Assembly: GCF_029581395.1 (NCBI RefSeq)
Contig: NZ_CP121113.1
Coordinates: forward strand, 1,608,001-1,672,000
Reading direction: 5' to 3'
DNA from: Roseinatronobacter sp. S2
GTDB taxonomy: Bacteria > Pseudomonadota > Alphaproteobacteria > Rhodobacterales > Rhodobacteraceae
Length of the DNA: 64,000 bases
Positions 1 to 8,914 of the stretch are shown here, in pieces; positions within the stretch are counted from its first letter, which is position 1; every line of letters starts with the position of its first letter. The position numbers and the translations under genes are program-made. Under the pieces are notes generated by a model that saw nothing but the letters and a program-made list of their open reading frames with translations, did not search any database and had not been told where the DNA came from.

Positions 1-185
1 GTGATCAACGGCAGCGTGAAAGACGCGGTCTTGCCCGTGCCAGTCTGTGCAATGCCCAGCACGTCGCGCCCTTCAAGCGCGTAGGGGATGGCTTGCGCCT
101 GAATGGGGGTAGGGACTGTGTAGCCCGCTTCGTCGATAGCTTTCAGGACCTTGGGGTCCAGCTTCAGATCAGAAAATTTTGTCAT
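1..185 (-). CDS. DEAD-box RNA helicase, N-terminal fragment (runs off the window)
   Basis: Only the first ~61 codons are present; the gene continues beyond base 1. The ATG is at 185-183. The translated start carries the Q-motif (PTPIQ) and then the Walker A/motif I segment AQTGTGKT, in the order and spacing of DEAD-box ATP-dependent RNA helicases. These enzymes remodel RNA duplexes in ribosome assembly, mRNA decay or cold adaptation. The subfamily (RhlE, CsdA and others) cannot be decided without the C-terminus. The 228 bases between this start and tRNA-Leu should hold its promoter; no further gene was seen there. Confidence 0.88.
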   Translation of the reverse strand, partial: MTKFSDLKLDPKVLKAIDEAGYTVPTPIQAQAIPYALEGRDVLGIAQTGTGKTASFTLPLI

Positions 186-413
186 GCGTTTCCATGGTTT
201 CGGCGTCGGGCCGGAACAGTTATGAGACGCATACATTTCGCGTCCCGCGATCGGATGAACTGTCGCAACAGTTATCGTCTGATAAATGAATTGCCACGCC
301 GAGTCAATCTGAAGGGATCATGGCACTGATCCGGGGCCGGAAATAACTTTCATCCGATGCATCTTCGCAGTTGCAGGCGGCGCAAAGGCGCGGTATTCAC
401 CCACTGCTGGCAC

Positions 414-497
414 GCGGGTGTGGCGGAATGGTAGACGCAGGGGATTCAAAATCCCCCGCCGCAAGGCTTGGGAGTTCGAGTCTCCCCACCCGTACCA
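414..497 (+). tRNA. tRNA-Leu (anticodon CAA)
   Basis: Complete type II (long variable arm) tRNA. The acceptor strand GCGGGTG at 414-420 pairs with CACCCGT (G1-U72 wobble), followed by discriminator A and an encoded CCA ending at 497. The anticodon loop TTCAAAA gives anticodon CAA, which reads UUG. The T-loop GTTCGAGTC is canonical. It is followed by a 34-bp palindrome and a strong hairpin. Confidence 0.96.
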
Positions 498-561
498 GAT
501 TTCAAATTTATGATGACAGACAGGATCACGCGGCCAGAAATGGCGTGGGGTCTGTGTTATA

Positions 562-595
562 TTTCAAGGTGCAAAACCGGTTTTTCACTTTGAAA
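562..595. repeat. 34-bp near-perfect palindrome downstream of tRNA-Leu
   Basis: Two 17-base arms (562-578 and 579-595) are complementary apart from one mismatch and one G-T wobble, with no loop. The centre is the perfect dodecamer AAAACCGGTTTT. It may serve as a tRNA terminator (a T-rich stretch follows the centre) or as a protein-binding dyad. No ORF covers it convincingly. Confidence 0.6.
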
Positions 596-600
596 TGCAA

Positions 601-639
601 ACAGGGCCACGATTGAGGCTTGATCAATCGCGGCCCTGT
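601..639. terminator. Strong hairpin between tRNA-Leu and the convergent bactofilin gene
   Basis: ACAGGGCC (601-608) pairs with GGCCCTGT (632-639), and CGATTGA (610-616) pairs with TCAATCG (624-630), enclosing a 7-base loop. It lies 19 bases past the bactofilin stop and between convergent units, so it fits a bidirectional terminator. The T-tract is weak on both sides. Confidence 0.65.
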
Positions 640-657
640 GTGAATTTTGCAAAGGGC

Positions 658-1269
658 TTAGGAATTGCCGGCGTTTTTCTTCTGATCAGTTGCTTTTTTC
701 ACGGCTTCGGACATTGCAGCCGGTTGATGCTGCGGTGCGGGCGCGGATGCCGCTGAAGATCCAGACGACTGGGGGTGTTGCGGTTGCTGCCCTGTCGCCC
801 CGCGAGATGTTTGAAGCGGGTCATCCTGACGCTGCACGGACCCTTCGAAATGCGCACCCGATTCGATGGCGATTGTCTTGTGAATGATGTCGCCTTCAAC
901 CTGCGCGGCTGATGTCAGGCGCACTTTCAGGCCGCGCACCCGACCGATGACGCGGCCGTTGATCACGATGTCATCGGCAACGATCTCACCGCGGATGGTG
1001 GCCGTTTCACCGACTGTCAGCAGATGCGCGCGAATGTCACCATCAACATTTCCTTCGATAACGACATCCCCTGTGGTTTTCAGGTTGCCGGTTACCGTCA
1101 GATCAGACGCCAGAACAGATGCGGCAGGTTTGGATTTTGTCATCTGTGCGGGGGCGGTATCCGCGCCGCCTTGACGCAGGAAGGATGGAGTTTCCGCAGG
1201 AGGGGACGCCGGTGCTGCCTCGTTTGAAGGTTTGCTTGCGGTCTCGTTGATGCGGCTTTTAGAAAACAT
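658..1269 (-). CDS. Bactofilin family cytoskeletal protein
   Basis: 203 residues. The central part (roughly 50-150) shows the short beta-helix repeats of the bactofilin domain (DUF583), with recurring hydrophobic-Gly patterns such as VIEGNVDGDI and VINGRVIGRV. It is flanked by a Pro/Ala-rich N-terminus and a Gln/Pro/Ser-rich disordered C-terminus. Bactofilins polymerise without nucleotides at the membrane and position cell-wall enzymes. The start at 1269 overlaps the end of the upstream M23 peptidase gene by 11 bases, so the two are almost certainly co-translated. This is a common arrangement linking bactofilin to a LytM factor in shape control. The hairpin at 601-639 follows the stop. Confidence 0.9.
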   Translation of the reverse strand: MFSKSRINETASKPSNEAAPASPPAETPSFLRQGGADTAPAQMTKSKPAASVLASDLTVTGNLKTTGDVVIEGNVDGDIRAHLLTVGETATIRGEIVADDIVINGRVIGRVRGLKVRLTSAAQVEGDIIHKTIAIESGAHFEGSVQRQDDPLQTSRGATGQQPQHPQSSGSSAASAPAPQHQPAAMSEAVKKATDQKKNAGNS

Positions 1270-2590
1270 GCTGTCCGGCCCTTATGTAGGTTTGCGGGTT
1301 TACTGGTCTACCGTTGATTCGCACTTCATAATGCAAATGCACACCGGTTGACGCTCCAGTCGTGCCCATACCACCAATCTTCTGTCCGCGCGATACCCTT
1401 TGTCCCGCCCGCACGTCCATTGAGTTCAAATGAGCGTAATATGTCTCGATCCCGAATTCATGCTGGATGATGACCAGATTGCCATATCCACCCTGACGCC
1501 CGGCGGATTTGACCACACCATCGGCGGTGGCATGAATTGCGGTCCCGCGTGATCCTGCCCAGTCAAGGCCGTTATGCATGGTGCTGCGACCGGTCAGCGG
1601 ATGGCGGCGCATGCCAAAGCCGGATGTTTCGCGCACATTGCCCGATACGGGGCGCGCGACAGGCAACCGGTTGATGCCAAGCCTGTAGGCGTGAATATCG
1701 GCCAGACGCTGCAACACAGCGTTGGCGCGTGCAATGTCCTGATCCTGCGACATGACACCGGATGTGGACACCGAGATCGGACGAAGTGACGCGGTCTGCG
1801 AATTGGCCCCTTGCCGCACCAGACGGCGTATCTGGTCGGGGGTCACACCGGCTGCACGGAAAACACGTTCCAGCGGTTCGACGACAACTTCCAGCGCGTC
1901 TTCCAGCTGGGAAAAGATCATATGATTGCGGTCGCGAAGCAACTCGTTTTCAAGGGCCAGATGCCGCGCCTGATTGACGGATTGTTCGGCATCAAGCGTC
2001 AGTTCACGCGTTGATCCCGCCATCTTGTCCATCGCAATCAGCAAGTAATCCAGCATATCTTCTGTTTCGCGCGACCGGTCTGCGGTGGTCTGCGTCGTGC
2101 CGGTTTCCGCTTCCAGCGTGGTTGTCACTTCGGCCAGACGGGCGCGCGCTTCGTCGCGTTCGCGCACAACACGGCGAATGGTGTGCTGAATATTGTCGAT
2201 GCCGGTTTCAAGCTCCAGACGTCGTTCTTCCGAGGCCAGCAGTTGCAGCTGCATATCGGAAATGCGGGTCATTGCTTCGGAGAAGCGGGTTTGCGCGGCT
2301 TCTGTTTCAATGGCGCGCTGGTCGCGTTCTGCCGCCAGTTCGTTCAGGCGCTGTTCATAAGTTGCCTGATCGCGTTCTGCATGGTCGCGCAAATTGCCCG
2401 ACCCAATGGAATCCATCAGCAGGATTGATGTTGCAATGATGCCCCATGCAAAGAAACTGGTCAGAGATGCAAGCGCCACAGCCTGTGTTACGGGGCGCAG
2501 GCGAACAAAGCGCGTGGTGGTATCTGATCGAAGGAAAAGCCTTTGTTCGGGAAGGTGGCGCTCCAGCCGGTGATTCAGTTGCATAAGCAT
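1259..2590 (-). CDS. M23-family (LytM) peptidoglycan peptidase with coiled coil
   Basis: About 443 residues. It has a cytoplasmic basic N-terminus, one membrane segment, a long periplasmic coiled coil rich in Glu/Arg/Ala, and a C-terminal LytM domain. The metal and catalytic motifs HNGLD and HLHYEV are intact, so it should be an active zinc endopeptidase. The frame is open further upstream to 2755, but that extension is Cys-rich and low quality. I chose the ATG at 2590 (a second ATG lies at 2584); a TTG at 2599 is also possible. Its 3' end overlaps the bactofilin start, implying a shape-determining operon in which bactofilin localises the peptidase. Confidence 0.86.
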   Translation of the reverse strand: MLMQLNHRLERHLPEQRLFLRSDTTTRFVRLRPVTQAVALASLTSFFAWGIIATSILLMDSIGSGNLRDHAERDQATYEQRLNELAAERDQRAIETEAAQTRFSEAMTRISDMQLQLLASEERRLELETGIDNIQHTIRRVVRERDEARARLAEVTTTLEAETGTTQTTADRSRETEDMLDYLLIAMDKMAGSTRELTLDAEQSVNQARHLALENELLRDRNHMIFSQLEDALEVVVEPLERVFRAAGVTPDQIRRLVRQGANSQTASLRPISVSTSGVMSQDQDIARANAVLQRLADIHAYRLGINRLPVARPVSGNVRETSGFGMRRHPLTGRSTMHNGLDWAGSRGTAIHATADGVVKSAGRQGGYGNLVIIQHEFGIETYYAHLNSMDVRAGQRVSRGQKIGGMGTTGASTGVHLHYEVRINGRPVNPQTYIRAGQHVF

Positions 2591-2863
2591 TTGTTTCAAA
2601 GCAGAGTTCCCATTTCGCCTTCTGACAAGGGCATACAAACAACAGTCGATGTGAACCCGTACACACATCAGCGCCCCCTGTGTGATTACGCAAGCTTCAC
2701 CAGTGCTGCAAGATTTTTCCTGACTGTTGCAGCACAACATCACCCCTGAAGGCACCGATCAGCGAGATTCTGCCGATTCAATGTGTTATCTACGTCTTTT
2801 GGGGGAACCAAAATGCCGCGATGCACGTATCACGCGAGTGTTTTCGTCCCCCAAATTGCCCGA

Positions 2864-3691
2864 TTACCCGTGCCCACCCAGATCGGGTTCGGTCAATGGC
2901 CAGTAAAAATCTGGTGGAATACCGGCCTGCGCGCGCTTTTCTTCGTTGAACGGCGGGCGCAGCGGGCCGTGAAAATAGCGCCGCACAAGTTCAAGAAACA
3001 CCGGCTGCGGGTCTTTGCCGTCGCGCCCACATAAGAAGTTGAACCATTTGGACCCGTAGGCCACATGCCCGACTTCTTCGGCATAGATGACGTTCAGCGC
3101 CGCAACGGCGTCATCCATACCCGCGCGGGTGAATATCTCGATCATGCCGGGGGTGACATCCAGCCCGCGCGCTTCCAGCACCATTGGCACTACGGCCAGA
3201 CGGCCCAGAATATCGCTGGCGGTGTCTTCGGCGGCGCGCCACATTCCGGCATGTGCGGGAAGTGCGCCATACTGGCTGCCCAGGGATTCAAGGCAATCGC
3301 AGACCAGCCCGAAATGCTTGGATTCCTCGTCCGCGGCCTTGACCCAGTCATCGTAAAAGCCCACCGGCATATCAATGTCGCCATAGCGCGCAACAAGATC
3401 CCAGTGCAGATCGACCGCATTCAGTTCGATATGCGCAATGGCATGCAAAATGGCGATCCGCCCCTGCGCGCTGCCGGGGCGGCGGCGCGGGACATCGCGC
3501 GGGTCCAGCAGTTCGGGCCGGTCAGGACGCGCAGGGCGCAGGGGCGGTTCGGCCATGCCAAGGGGCAGGGGCGTGCCTGCCTTGCGCGCGTCAAACCACG
3601 CCGCCGCATGCCGGCGCGAGCGGGCGCATTTTTCGCGCCCGTCCGCTGTGGTCAACACATCGACGGCCATTTCGCGCAGGGACTGTGTCAT
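2864..3691 (-). CDS. Ferritin-like DUF455 family protein
   Basis: 275 residues, helical, with the carboxylate/histidine pattern of a di-iron ferritin-like fold: HIE at 87-89, DEESKH at 121-126, LEARGLD near 172-178 and EEVGH at 205-209. This is the DUF455 family, related in fold to MiaE-type tRNA hydroxylases; the substrate is unknown. The start ATG overlaps the stop of the upstream bcp gene by four bases (3688-3691), so the pair is translationally coupled. That suggests a role near peroxide or iron metabolism (inference). Confidence 0.88.
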   Translation of the reverse strand: MTQSLREMAVDVLTTADGREKCARSRRHAAAWFDARKAGTPLPLGMAEPPLRPARPDRPELLDPRDVPRRRPGSAQGRIAILHAIAHIELNAVDLHWDLVARYGDIDMPVGFYDDWVKAADEESKHFGLVCDCLESLGSQYGALPAHAGMWRAAEDTASDILGRLAVVPMVLEARGLDVTPGMIEIFTRAGMDDAVAALNVIYAEEVGHVAYGSKWFNFLCGRDGKDPQPVFLELVRRYFHGPLRPPFNEEKRAQAGIPPDFYWPLTEPDLGGHG

Positions 3692-4149
3692 AGGTTGCGC
3701 ACAGCCTCCAGCACATCTTCCGCGTGGCCCTTGGCCTTTACCTTGCGCCAGACCTGCGCAATGCGACCGTCACCGCCAATCAGGAATGTCGCGCGTTCAA
3801 TGCCCATCGACACTTTGCCATACATGTTCTTCTCGACCCAGACGCCATAGCGTTCGCACACATCGCTGTCTGCATCGGATACCAGCGCGACCCCAAGATC
3901 ATGTTTCGTGATGAACTTGTCATGCTTGGCGACTGTGTCCTTGGACACGCCGACCACCTGTGCGCCTGCGGCCTTGAATTCGGCACCAAGGGCTGTGAAT
4001 TCCAGCGCTTCGGTGGTGCAGCCGGGCGTGTCGTCGCGCGGATAGAAATACAGCACAACCTTGGCGGGTTGCAGTGCGGACAGTGTCAATTCGCCGCCAC
4101 CGTCGCGGGGCAGTGTGAAATCGGGGGCAGTGTCACCTTGCTCTAACAT
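3688..4149 (-). CDS. bcp: Thioredoxin-dependent peroxiredoxin, Bcp/PrxQ type
   Basis: 153 residues with the peroxiredoxin active site TPGCTTEA; the peroxidatic cysteine is Cys44. PrxQ proteins often carry a resolving cysteine five residues later, but here position 49 is Leu. The only other cysteine is Cys98 (SDVCERYG), so this is a 1-Cys or atypical 2-Cys member. It reduces hydroperoxides using thioredoxin or other thiols in the cytoplasm. It forms a two-gene operon with the DUF455 gene. The gene is divergent from queA, and the 89-base gap between them must contain both promoters. Confidence 0.92.
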   Translation of the reverse strand: MLEQGDTAPDFTLPRDGGGELTLSALQPAKVVLYFYPRDDTPGCTTEALEFTALGAEFKAAGAQVVGVSKDTVAKHDKFITKHDLGVALVSDADSDVCERYGVWVEKNMYGKVSMGIERATFLIGGDGRIAQVWRKVKAKGHAEDVLEAVRNL

Positions 4150-4238
4150 GTCGGTTTCCTTTCATTTGAAGACTTGCCCTGTTGTAGCGGTCTTTGTGGC
4201 AAGTTAAAGGGGCAGGCCAAACCAAGTGCGGTGTGCTC

Positions 4239-5291
4239 ATGAAGCTGTCCGATTTCGATTTTGATCTGCCTGAAGACCTGATCGCCACGCGCCCTGTGCG
4301 TCCGCGCCCTGCTGCGCGGATGCTATTGGCGCAAGGCGATGTGTTTTCGGACCGTCATGTGCAGGACCTGCCCGATATTCTACGGCGCGGTGATTTGCTG
4401 GTTATCAACACCACGCGCGTCATTCCGGCCCGTCTGACAGGGCAGCGCCCGCGCAACAGTGCCCAAGGCCCTGTTAGCGCCAAGATCGAGGTGACCCTGA
4501 TAGAACCTTGCCCCGATGGCAGCTGGCGCGCGCTGGCCAAGCCCTTGCGCAAGCTTGCCATGGGTGATGACGTGGTGTTCACGGACAGCTTGCAGGCGCA
4601 AGTCGTTGAAAAAACAGCCGAAGATGTGGTGCTTCGCTTCAATATGGACGGGGACGCTTTTGATCATGCGCTGGATGTCGCAGGCCAGATGCCCTTGCCG
4701 CCCTATATTGCCGGACGCCGCGCCGCCGATGCGCGCGACCGCGATGATTACCAGACAGTCTTTGCCCGCGACAGGGGGGCTGTGGCCGCGCCGACCGCGT
4801 CCTTGCATTTTGATACCGACCTGCTGGATGGCCTGCGCGCCAACGGGGTGCGCTTTGCGGAAGTGACCCTGCATGTGGGCGCGGGCACATTCCTGCCGGT
4901 CAAGACGGATGACATCCGCGACCATAAAATGCATGCCGAATGGGGCCAGATCACACCATCTGCCGCAAAAGCCATCATGGATACCAAAGCGGCAGGCGGG
5001 CGCGTTATTGCGGTCGGCACAACCGCGTTGCGCCTGATCGAGACTGCGGCCACAGCCCCCGGCGAGATTGGACCATGGAGTGGCAAGACCGATATCTTCA
5101 TCACCCCCGGGTTCCGGTTCCGCATTGCTGACGGGTTGATGACAAATTTCCATTTGCCGAAATCAACGCTGATGATGCTAGTCTCGGCCCTTATGGGCAG
5201 CGGGCGCGTCAGGGCAATTTATGCCCATGCCATTGCGAAACGTTACCGCTTCTTTTCCTATGGGGATGCGTCGTTGCTGTTTCCCGACTGA
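4239..5291 (+). CDS. queA: S-adenosylmethionine:tRNA ribosyltransferase-isomerase
   Basis: 350 residues, the normal QueA length. It transfers and isomerises the ribosyl part of SAM onto preQ1 at tRNA position 34, giving epoxyqueuosine. The N-terminus ([16 protein letters not shown], then RPARML) is typical. The internal segments [16 protein letters not shown] and [10 protein letters not shown], and a C-terminal FFSYGDA, are also present. The frame is open 15 codons upstream of 4239, but the conserved N-terminus fixes the start. No other queuosine genes are in the window. Confidence 0.96.
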   Translation: MKLSDFDFDLPEDLIATRPVRPRPAARMLLAQGDVFSDRHVQDLPDILRRGDLLVINTTRVIPARLTGQRPRNSAQGPVSAKIEVTLIEPCPDGSWRALAKPLRKLAMGDDVVFTDSLQAQVVEKTAEDVVLRFNMDGDAFDHALDVAGQMPLPPYIAGRRAADARDRDDYQTVFARDRGAVAAPTASLHFDTDLLDGLRANGVRFAEVTLHVGAGTFLPVKTDDIRDHKMHAEWGQITPSAAKAIMDTKAAGGRVIAVGTTALRLIETAATAPGEIGPWSGKTDIFITPGFRFRIADGLMTNFHLPKSTLMMLVSALMGSGRVRAIYAHAIAKRYRFFSYGDASLLFPD

Positions 5292-5366
5292 ATCCCCCTA
5301 TAAATGGTCGCTTTGATCATATTCCCGATACATACGCATGACTAAGGGTATCGGCGATGGTGGCCA

Positions 5367-5389
5367 GTCGTTAGGCTTGGCCTGACGAC
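5367..5389. promoter_or_regulatory. Hairpin in the queA-MFS spacer
   Basis: GTCGTTAGGC (5367-5376) pairs with GCCTGACGAC (5380-5389) around the loop TTG, with one wobble. It ends 14 bases before the MFS start and has no T-tract. It is therefore either a weak queA terminator, a 5'-UTR structure or a dyad operator for the transporter gene. Confidence 0.4.
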
Positions 5390-5403
5390 TTCAACAGACA
5401 GGT

Positions 5404-6663
5404 ATGACGATGTTGCATGTTTTTACTGCATCCTGGGCGCTTTTGCTGGGTATGCTGTTGCTGATGGTCGGCAATGGTGTGCAGGGCACATTGCTGGGGA
5501 TTCGCGGCGCGATCGAAGGGTTCACAACCTTTCAGATGTCGGTTGTCATGTCTGCCTATTTTGTCGGGTTCCTGTTCGGGTCGCGCGCAACGCCGGAACT
5601 TATCCGGCGGGTTGGCCATGTGCGGGTGTTTGCGGCACTGGGGTCTTTGATTTCCGCAATTCTGGTTCTGTACGCAGCAATCCCTGACTGGATTGTCTGG
5701 GCCTTGTTGCGTGTTCTGATCGGGTTTTGTTTCTCGGGCGTTTATGTCACGGCCGAAAGCTGGCTGAACAACGCATCCACCAATGAAAACCGCGGTCAGA
5801 CGCTGTCGCTGTATATGATCGTGCAGATGGTGGGAATCATCTGTGCGCAGGCCCTGATCAACTTTGCAGATCCTGCGGGCTTCATGCTGTTTGTTATTCC
5901 TTCGGTTCTGGTGTCGCTGGCGTTTGCGCCCATTTTGCTGTCGGTCAGTCCGGCACCCACATTCGGCACCACCAAATCCATGAGTATCCGCCAGCTTTAT
6001 GACGTGTCCCCGCTGGGCGTGGTGGGGATTTTCCTGATGGGGGGCGTGTTTGCCGCAATGTTCGGCATGACCGCCGTTTGGGGCACGCAGGCGGGGCTGA
6101 GCGTTCTGGAAATCTCGGTCTTTACGGGGGCCATTTATTTTGGCGGGCTGGTGTTCCAGTTTCCGCTGGGCTGGCTGTCGGACCGGATGGACCGGCGCAA
6201 ACTGGTGGTCTATGTCGCGCTTGCGGGCACATTGGGCGGGGTGACGGCGGTTATATTTGACCTGAGCTTTGTGTGGCTGGTGGGGGTTGCGCTGATTATT
6301 GGTGGCATCTCGAACCCGCTGTATTCGCTGTTGGTGGCGTATACGAACGATTATCTGGAATCGGACCAGATGGCGGCGGCATCTGGGGGGTTGTTGTTCG
6401 TCAATGGCGTGGGTGCGATCATCGGCCCGCTGTGCATCGGGTGGTTGATGGGGGTGATCGGCCCATCCGGGTTTTTCTTGTATATCGTCCTGCTGACATT
6501 GGCGCTGGCAATCTATGCAATGTGGCGCATGACCCAGCGTCCGGCGGTGCCGGTGGACCAGACAGGGCCGTTTGCGCCCGTCTCTCCGGTTGTGTCCGCC
6601 GCCACGGTCGAGGCCGTGTATACCGAGATGACAGAAAATGCCGAACAGGAAAACACGCCCTGA
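5404..6663 (+). CDS. Major facilitator superfamily transporter
   Basis: 419 residues with about twelve hydrophobic segments. The loop between helices 2 and 3 has FGSRATPELIRRVGH, and the loop between helices 8 and 9 has GWLSDRMDRRK, both MFS signature positions (G-x-x-x-D/R-x-x-G-R-R/K type). The first helix begins directly at the N-terminus. The short C-terminal tail after the last helix is Pro/Val-rich and acidic. It resembles the YcaD-like MFS group; the substrate cannot be predicted. The start ATG at 5404 is followed by another at 5410. Confidence 0.88.
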   Translation: MTMLHVFTASWALLLGMLLLMVGNGVQGTLLGIRGAIEGFTTFQMSVVMSAYFVGFLFGSRATPELIRRVGHVRVFAALGSLISAILVLYAAIPDWIVWALLRVLIGFCFSGVYVTAESWLNNASTNENRGQTLSLYMIVQMVGIICAQALINFADPAGFMLFVIPSVLVSLAFAPILLSVSPAPTFGTTKSMSIRQLYDVSPLGVVGIFLMGGVFAAMFGMTAVWGTQAGLSVLEISVFTGAIYFGGLVFQFPLGWLSDRMDRRKLVVYVALAGTLGGVTAVIFDLSFVWLVGVALIIGGISNPLYSLLVAYTNDYLESDQMAAASGGLLFVNGVGAIIGPLCIGWLMGVIGPSGFFLYIVLLTLALAIYAMWRMTQRPAVPVDQTGPFAPVSPVVSAATVEAVYTEMTENAEQENTP

Positions 6664-6747
6664 CGGGCCGAACCTGTTGTAAAACAGCAAGATATTGCTG
6701 TTTTTCTGTGCAAAACGGGTAATTGACTTGCCTGAAGGTCAAGGTGC

Positions 6748-6763
6748 TGGCACGATTCTTGCC
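6748..6763 (+). promoter_or_regulatory. Candidate sigma-54 (RpoN) promoter for the DUF924 gene
   Basis: TGGCACG-ATTC-TTGCC matches the sigma-54 -24/-12 consensus TGGCACG-N4-TTGCW, except that the final base is C. The spacing between the invariant GG (6749-6750) and GC (6761-6762) is exact. Transcription would begin near 6774, just before an AAGGA-like ribosome site and the ATG at 6788. No activator gene or enhancer was identified nearby. Confidence 0.5.
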
Positions 6764-6787
6764 ACAGGCAACACAAGGAAAAAAGCC

Positions 6788-7366
6788 ATGTCCAGCGTTG
6801 ATGATGTCATTTCGTTCTGGTTGGAAGAAGTCGGACCGCAAGGATGGTATGCGCAAAGCGACGAAGTCGATGCGCAGATTCGTGACCGCTATCTGAAATT
6901 ATGGGAAAAAGCGCGGGACGGGCGATTGATGAACTGGGCTTCGTGCCCGCGTGGCGCATTGGCCTTCCTGATCGTCGCCGACCAGTTTCCGCGCAACATG
7001 TTTCGCAATGATGCGCGGGCCTTTGCAACGGACGACATGGCGCGCCGTGTAGCCGCGCGTGCCTGTCATCTTGGGTTTGATTGCCAGATTGCCGAACCTG
7101 CCCGCCAGTTTTTCTATCTGCCGCTGATGCATTCCGAAAGCCAGATGGATCAGGATCGTTGTGTGCGCATGTTCCTGTTGCGTATGCCGGAAACAGGGGC
7201 TGATAATTTGCTGCATGCGCGCGCGCATCGCGCGGTGATCCGTGAATTCGGGCGCTTTCCCTACCGCAACGCGGCACTGGGCCGCGCAAGCACTGCGCCC
7301 GAACGCGCCTTTTTGGAACGCGGCGGATATATGGACGCCCTGAATGAACTGAAAGCTGCTGCGTGA
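6788..7366 (+). CDS. DUF924 family protein
   Basis: 192 residues. It matches DUF924 (TPR-like helical fold) through the early FWLEEVGPQGWY segment, the hallmark ADQFPRNMFR motif and a conserved FFYLPLMHSE segment; the C-terminal part has FGRFPYRN. Function is unknown. The frame is open upstream to 6695, but the ATG at 6788 has a purine-rich site (ACAAGGAAAAAAG) and starts the conserved domain. It stands alone behind the sigma-54-like site. Confidence 0.88.
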   Translation: MSSVDDVISFWLEEVGPQGWYAQSDEVDAQIRDRYLKLWEKARDGRLMNWASCPRGALAFLIVADQFPRNMFRNDARAFATDDMARRVAARACHLGFDCQIAEPARQFFYLPLMHSESQMDQDRCVRMFLLRMPETGADNLLHARAHRAVIREFGRFPYRNAALGRASTAPERAFLERGGYMDALNELKAAA

Positions 7367-7478
7367 TCCAGTTATGCCGGTGGCGCATGGCGGGGTTTCC
7401 TCTTGCGCGTTGCGACGTGAGGGTAAATAGTTTAATGCCAAACTACTTTCAGATGTGCGTGCAGGAGGAGGAACTCAT

Positions 7479-8873
7479 ATGGCCGACAGATCGTTTGACG
7501 TTGTCGTAATCGGTGCAGGGCCGGGGGGCTATGTTGCGGCCATTCGTGCAGCCCAACTGGGGAAATCCGTGGCGATCGTCGAACGCGAGCATTTGGGCGG
7601 CATCTGTCTGAACTGGGGCTGTATCCCGACCAAGGCTTTGCTGCGCTCTGCCGAAGTGTTCCACCTGATGCACCGCGCCAAGGAATTCGGCCTGACCGCC
7701 GAAAAGATCGGCTTTGATCTTGATGCCGTGGTCAAACGCTCGCGCAAGGTGGCGGGGCAGTTGTCAGGCGGAATCGGCCATCTGATGAAGAAGAACAAGA
7801 TCACCGTCGTCATGGGTGCGGCGACCCTGCCTGCCAAAGGCAAGGTCAGCGTCAAGACCGACAAGGGCACCGAAACCCTGATGGCGCCGAATATTATTGT
7901 GGCGACAGGGGCGCGCGCGCGCGAATTGCCCGGACTTGAAGCGGATGGCGATCTTGTGTGGACCTACAAGCACGCATTGCAGACCAAACGCATGCCAAAG
8001 AAACTACTGGTTATCGGGTCCGGTGCCATCGGGATCGAATTTGCAAGTTTCTTCAACACGCTGGGTGCAGAAGTGACCGTGGTCGAAGTGATGGACCGCA
8101 TTCTGCCCGTCGAAGACGCCGAAATCAGTGCATTCGCGCAAAAGCAGTTCGAAAAACAGGGCATGACCATTATGACCAAAGCCATGGTCAAGAAGCTGGA
8201 CCGCGCCAAGGGCAAGGTTACCGCCCATATTGAACGGGGCGGCAAGACGGAAACTCAGGATTTTGACACGGTTATTTCCGCCGTGGGTATTGTGGCCAAT
8301 ACCGAAGGGCTGGGGCTGGAAGAACTGGGCGCGAAAATCGACCGCTCTTTCGTTGTGACCGATGAATATTGCCGCACCGGCGTTGAGGGGCTGTATGTGA
8401 TTGGCGATGCGACCAATGGCCCTTGGCTGGCACATAAGGCCAGCCATGAAGGGGTGATGGTGGCCGAACTGATCGCAGGTGGCCATCCGCATGCGGTTGA
8501 CCCAAGCAGCATTGCCGGATGCACATATTGCCACCCGCAAGTCGCGTCGGTGGGATTGACCGAAGCGAAAGCAAAAGAGCAGGGCTATTCCATCAAGGTC
8601 GGGCGTTTCCCGTTCATCGGCAATGGCAAGGCCATCGCACTGGGTGAGTCGGAAGGCATGATCAAGACAATATTCGACGCCAAAACCGGCGAATTGCTGG
8701 GCGCGCATATGATCGGTGCGGAAGTGACGGAGTTGATTCAAGGGTATGTTGTGGGCCGTGCGCTGGAAACAACCGAAGAAGACCTGATGAACACGGTTTT
8801 CCCACACCCGACGCTGAGCGAGATGATGCATGAATCCGTGCTTGACGCTTATGGCCGCGCATTGCATTTCTGA
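7479..8873 (+). CDS. lpdA: Dihydrolipoyl dehydrogenase (E3)
   Basis: 464 residues. It has an FAD-binding GAGPGGY, the redox-active disulfide CLNWGC (Cys43/Cys48), an NAD-binding GSGAIGIEFA and the C-terminal FPHPTLSE with the catalytic His/Glu pair. It reoxidises dihydrolipoamide in 2-oxoacid dehydrogenase complexes or the glycine cleavage system. The ATG at 7479 follows the excellent ribosome site AGGAGGAGG. No E1/E2 genes are adjacent, so its complex cannot be assigned from context. A GC-rich hairpin follows the stop. Confidence 0.96.
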   Translation: MADRSFDVVVIGAGPGGYVAAIRAAQLGKSVAIVEREHLGGICLNWGCIPTKALLRSAEVFHLMHRAKEFGLTAEKIGFDLDAVVKRSRKVAGQLSGGIGHLMKKNKITVVMGAATLPAKGKVSVKTDKGTETLMAPNIIVATGARARELPGLEADGDLVWTYKHALQTKRMPKKLLVIGSGAIGIEFASFFNTLGAEVTVVEVMDRILPVEDAEISAFAQKQFEKQGMTIMTKAMVKKLDRAKGKVTAHIERGGKTETQDFDTVISAVGIVANTEGLGLEELGAKIDRSFVVTDEYCRTGVEGLYVIGDATNGPWLAHKASHEGVMVAELIAGGHPHAVDPSSIAGCTYCHPQVASVGLTEAKAKEQGYSIKVGRFPFIGNGKAIALGESEGMIKTIFDAKTGELLGAHMIGAEVTELIQGYVVGRALETTEEDLMNTVFPHPTLSEMMHESVLDAYGRALHF

Positions 8874-8914
8874 TCTTGCCAGACTGTGCGGCTGCGCCGC
8901 GCGCCTATATGTCA

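Noticed and set aside
613..627. TTGAG...ATCAA resemblance to an FNR box near 613-627.
   Set aside because: The spacing is wrong (five bases) and the sequence is part of the terminator hairpin arms.
5371..6690. A 439-codon minus-strand frame opposite the MFS gene.
   Set aside because: Its composition (His/Arg/Gln-rich) is typical of the antisense of a hydrophobic protein; the MFS reading frame is clearly real.
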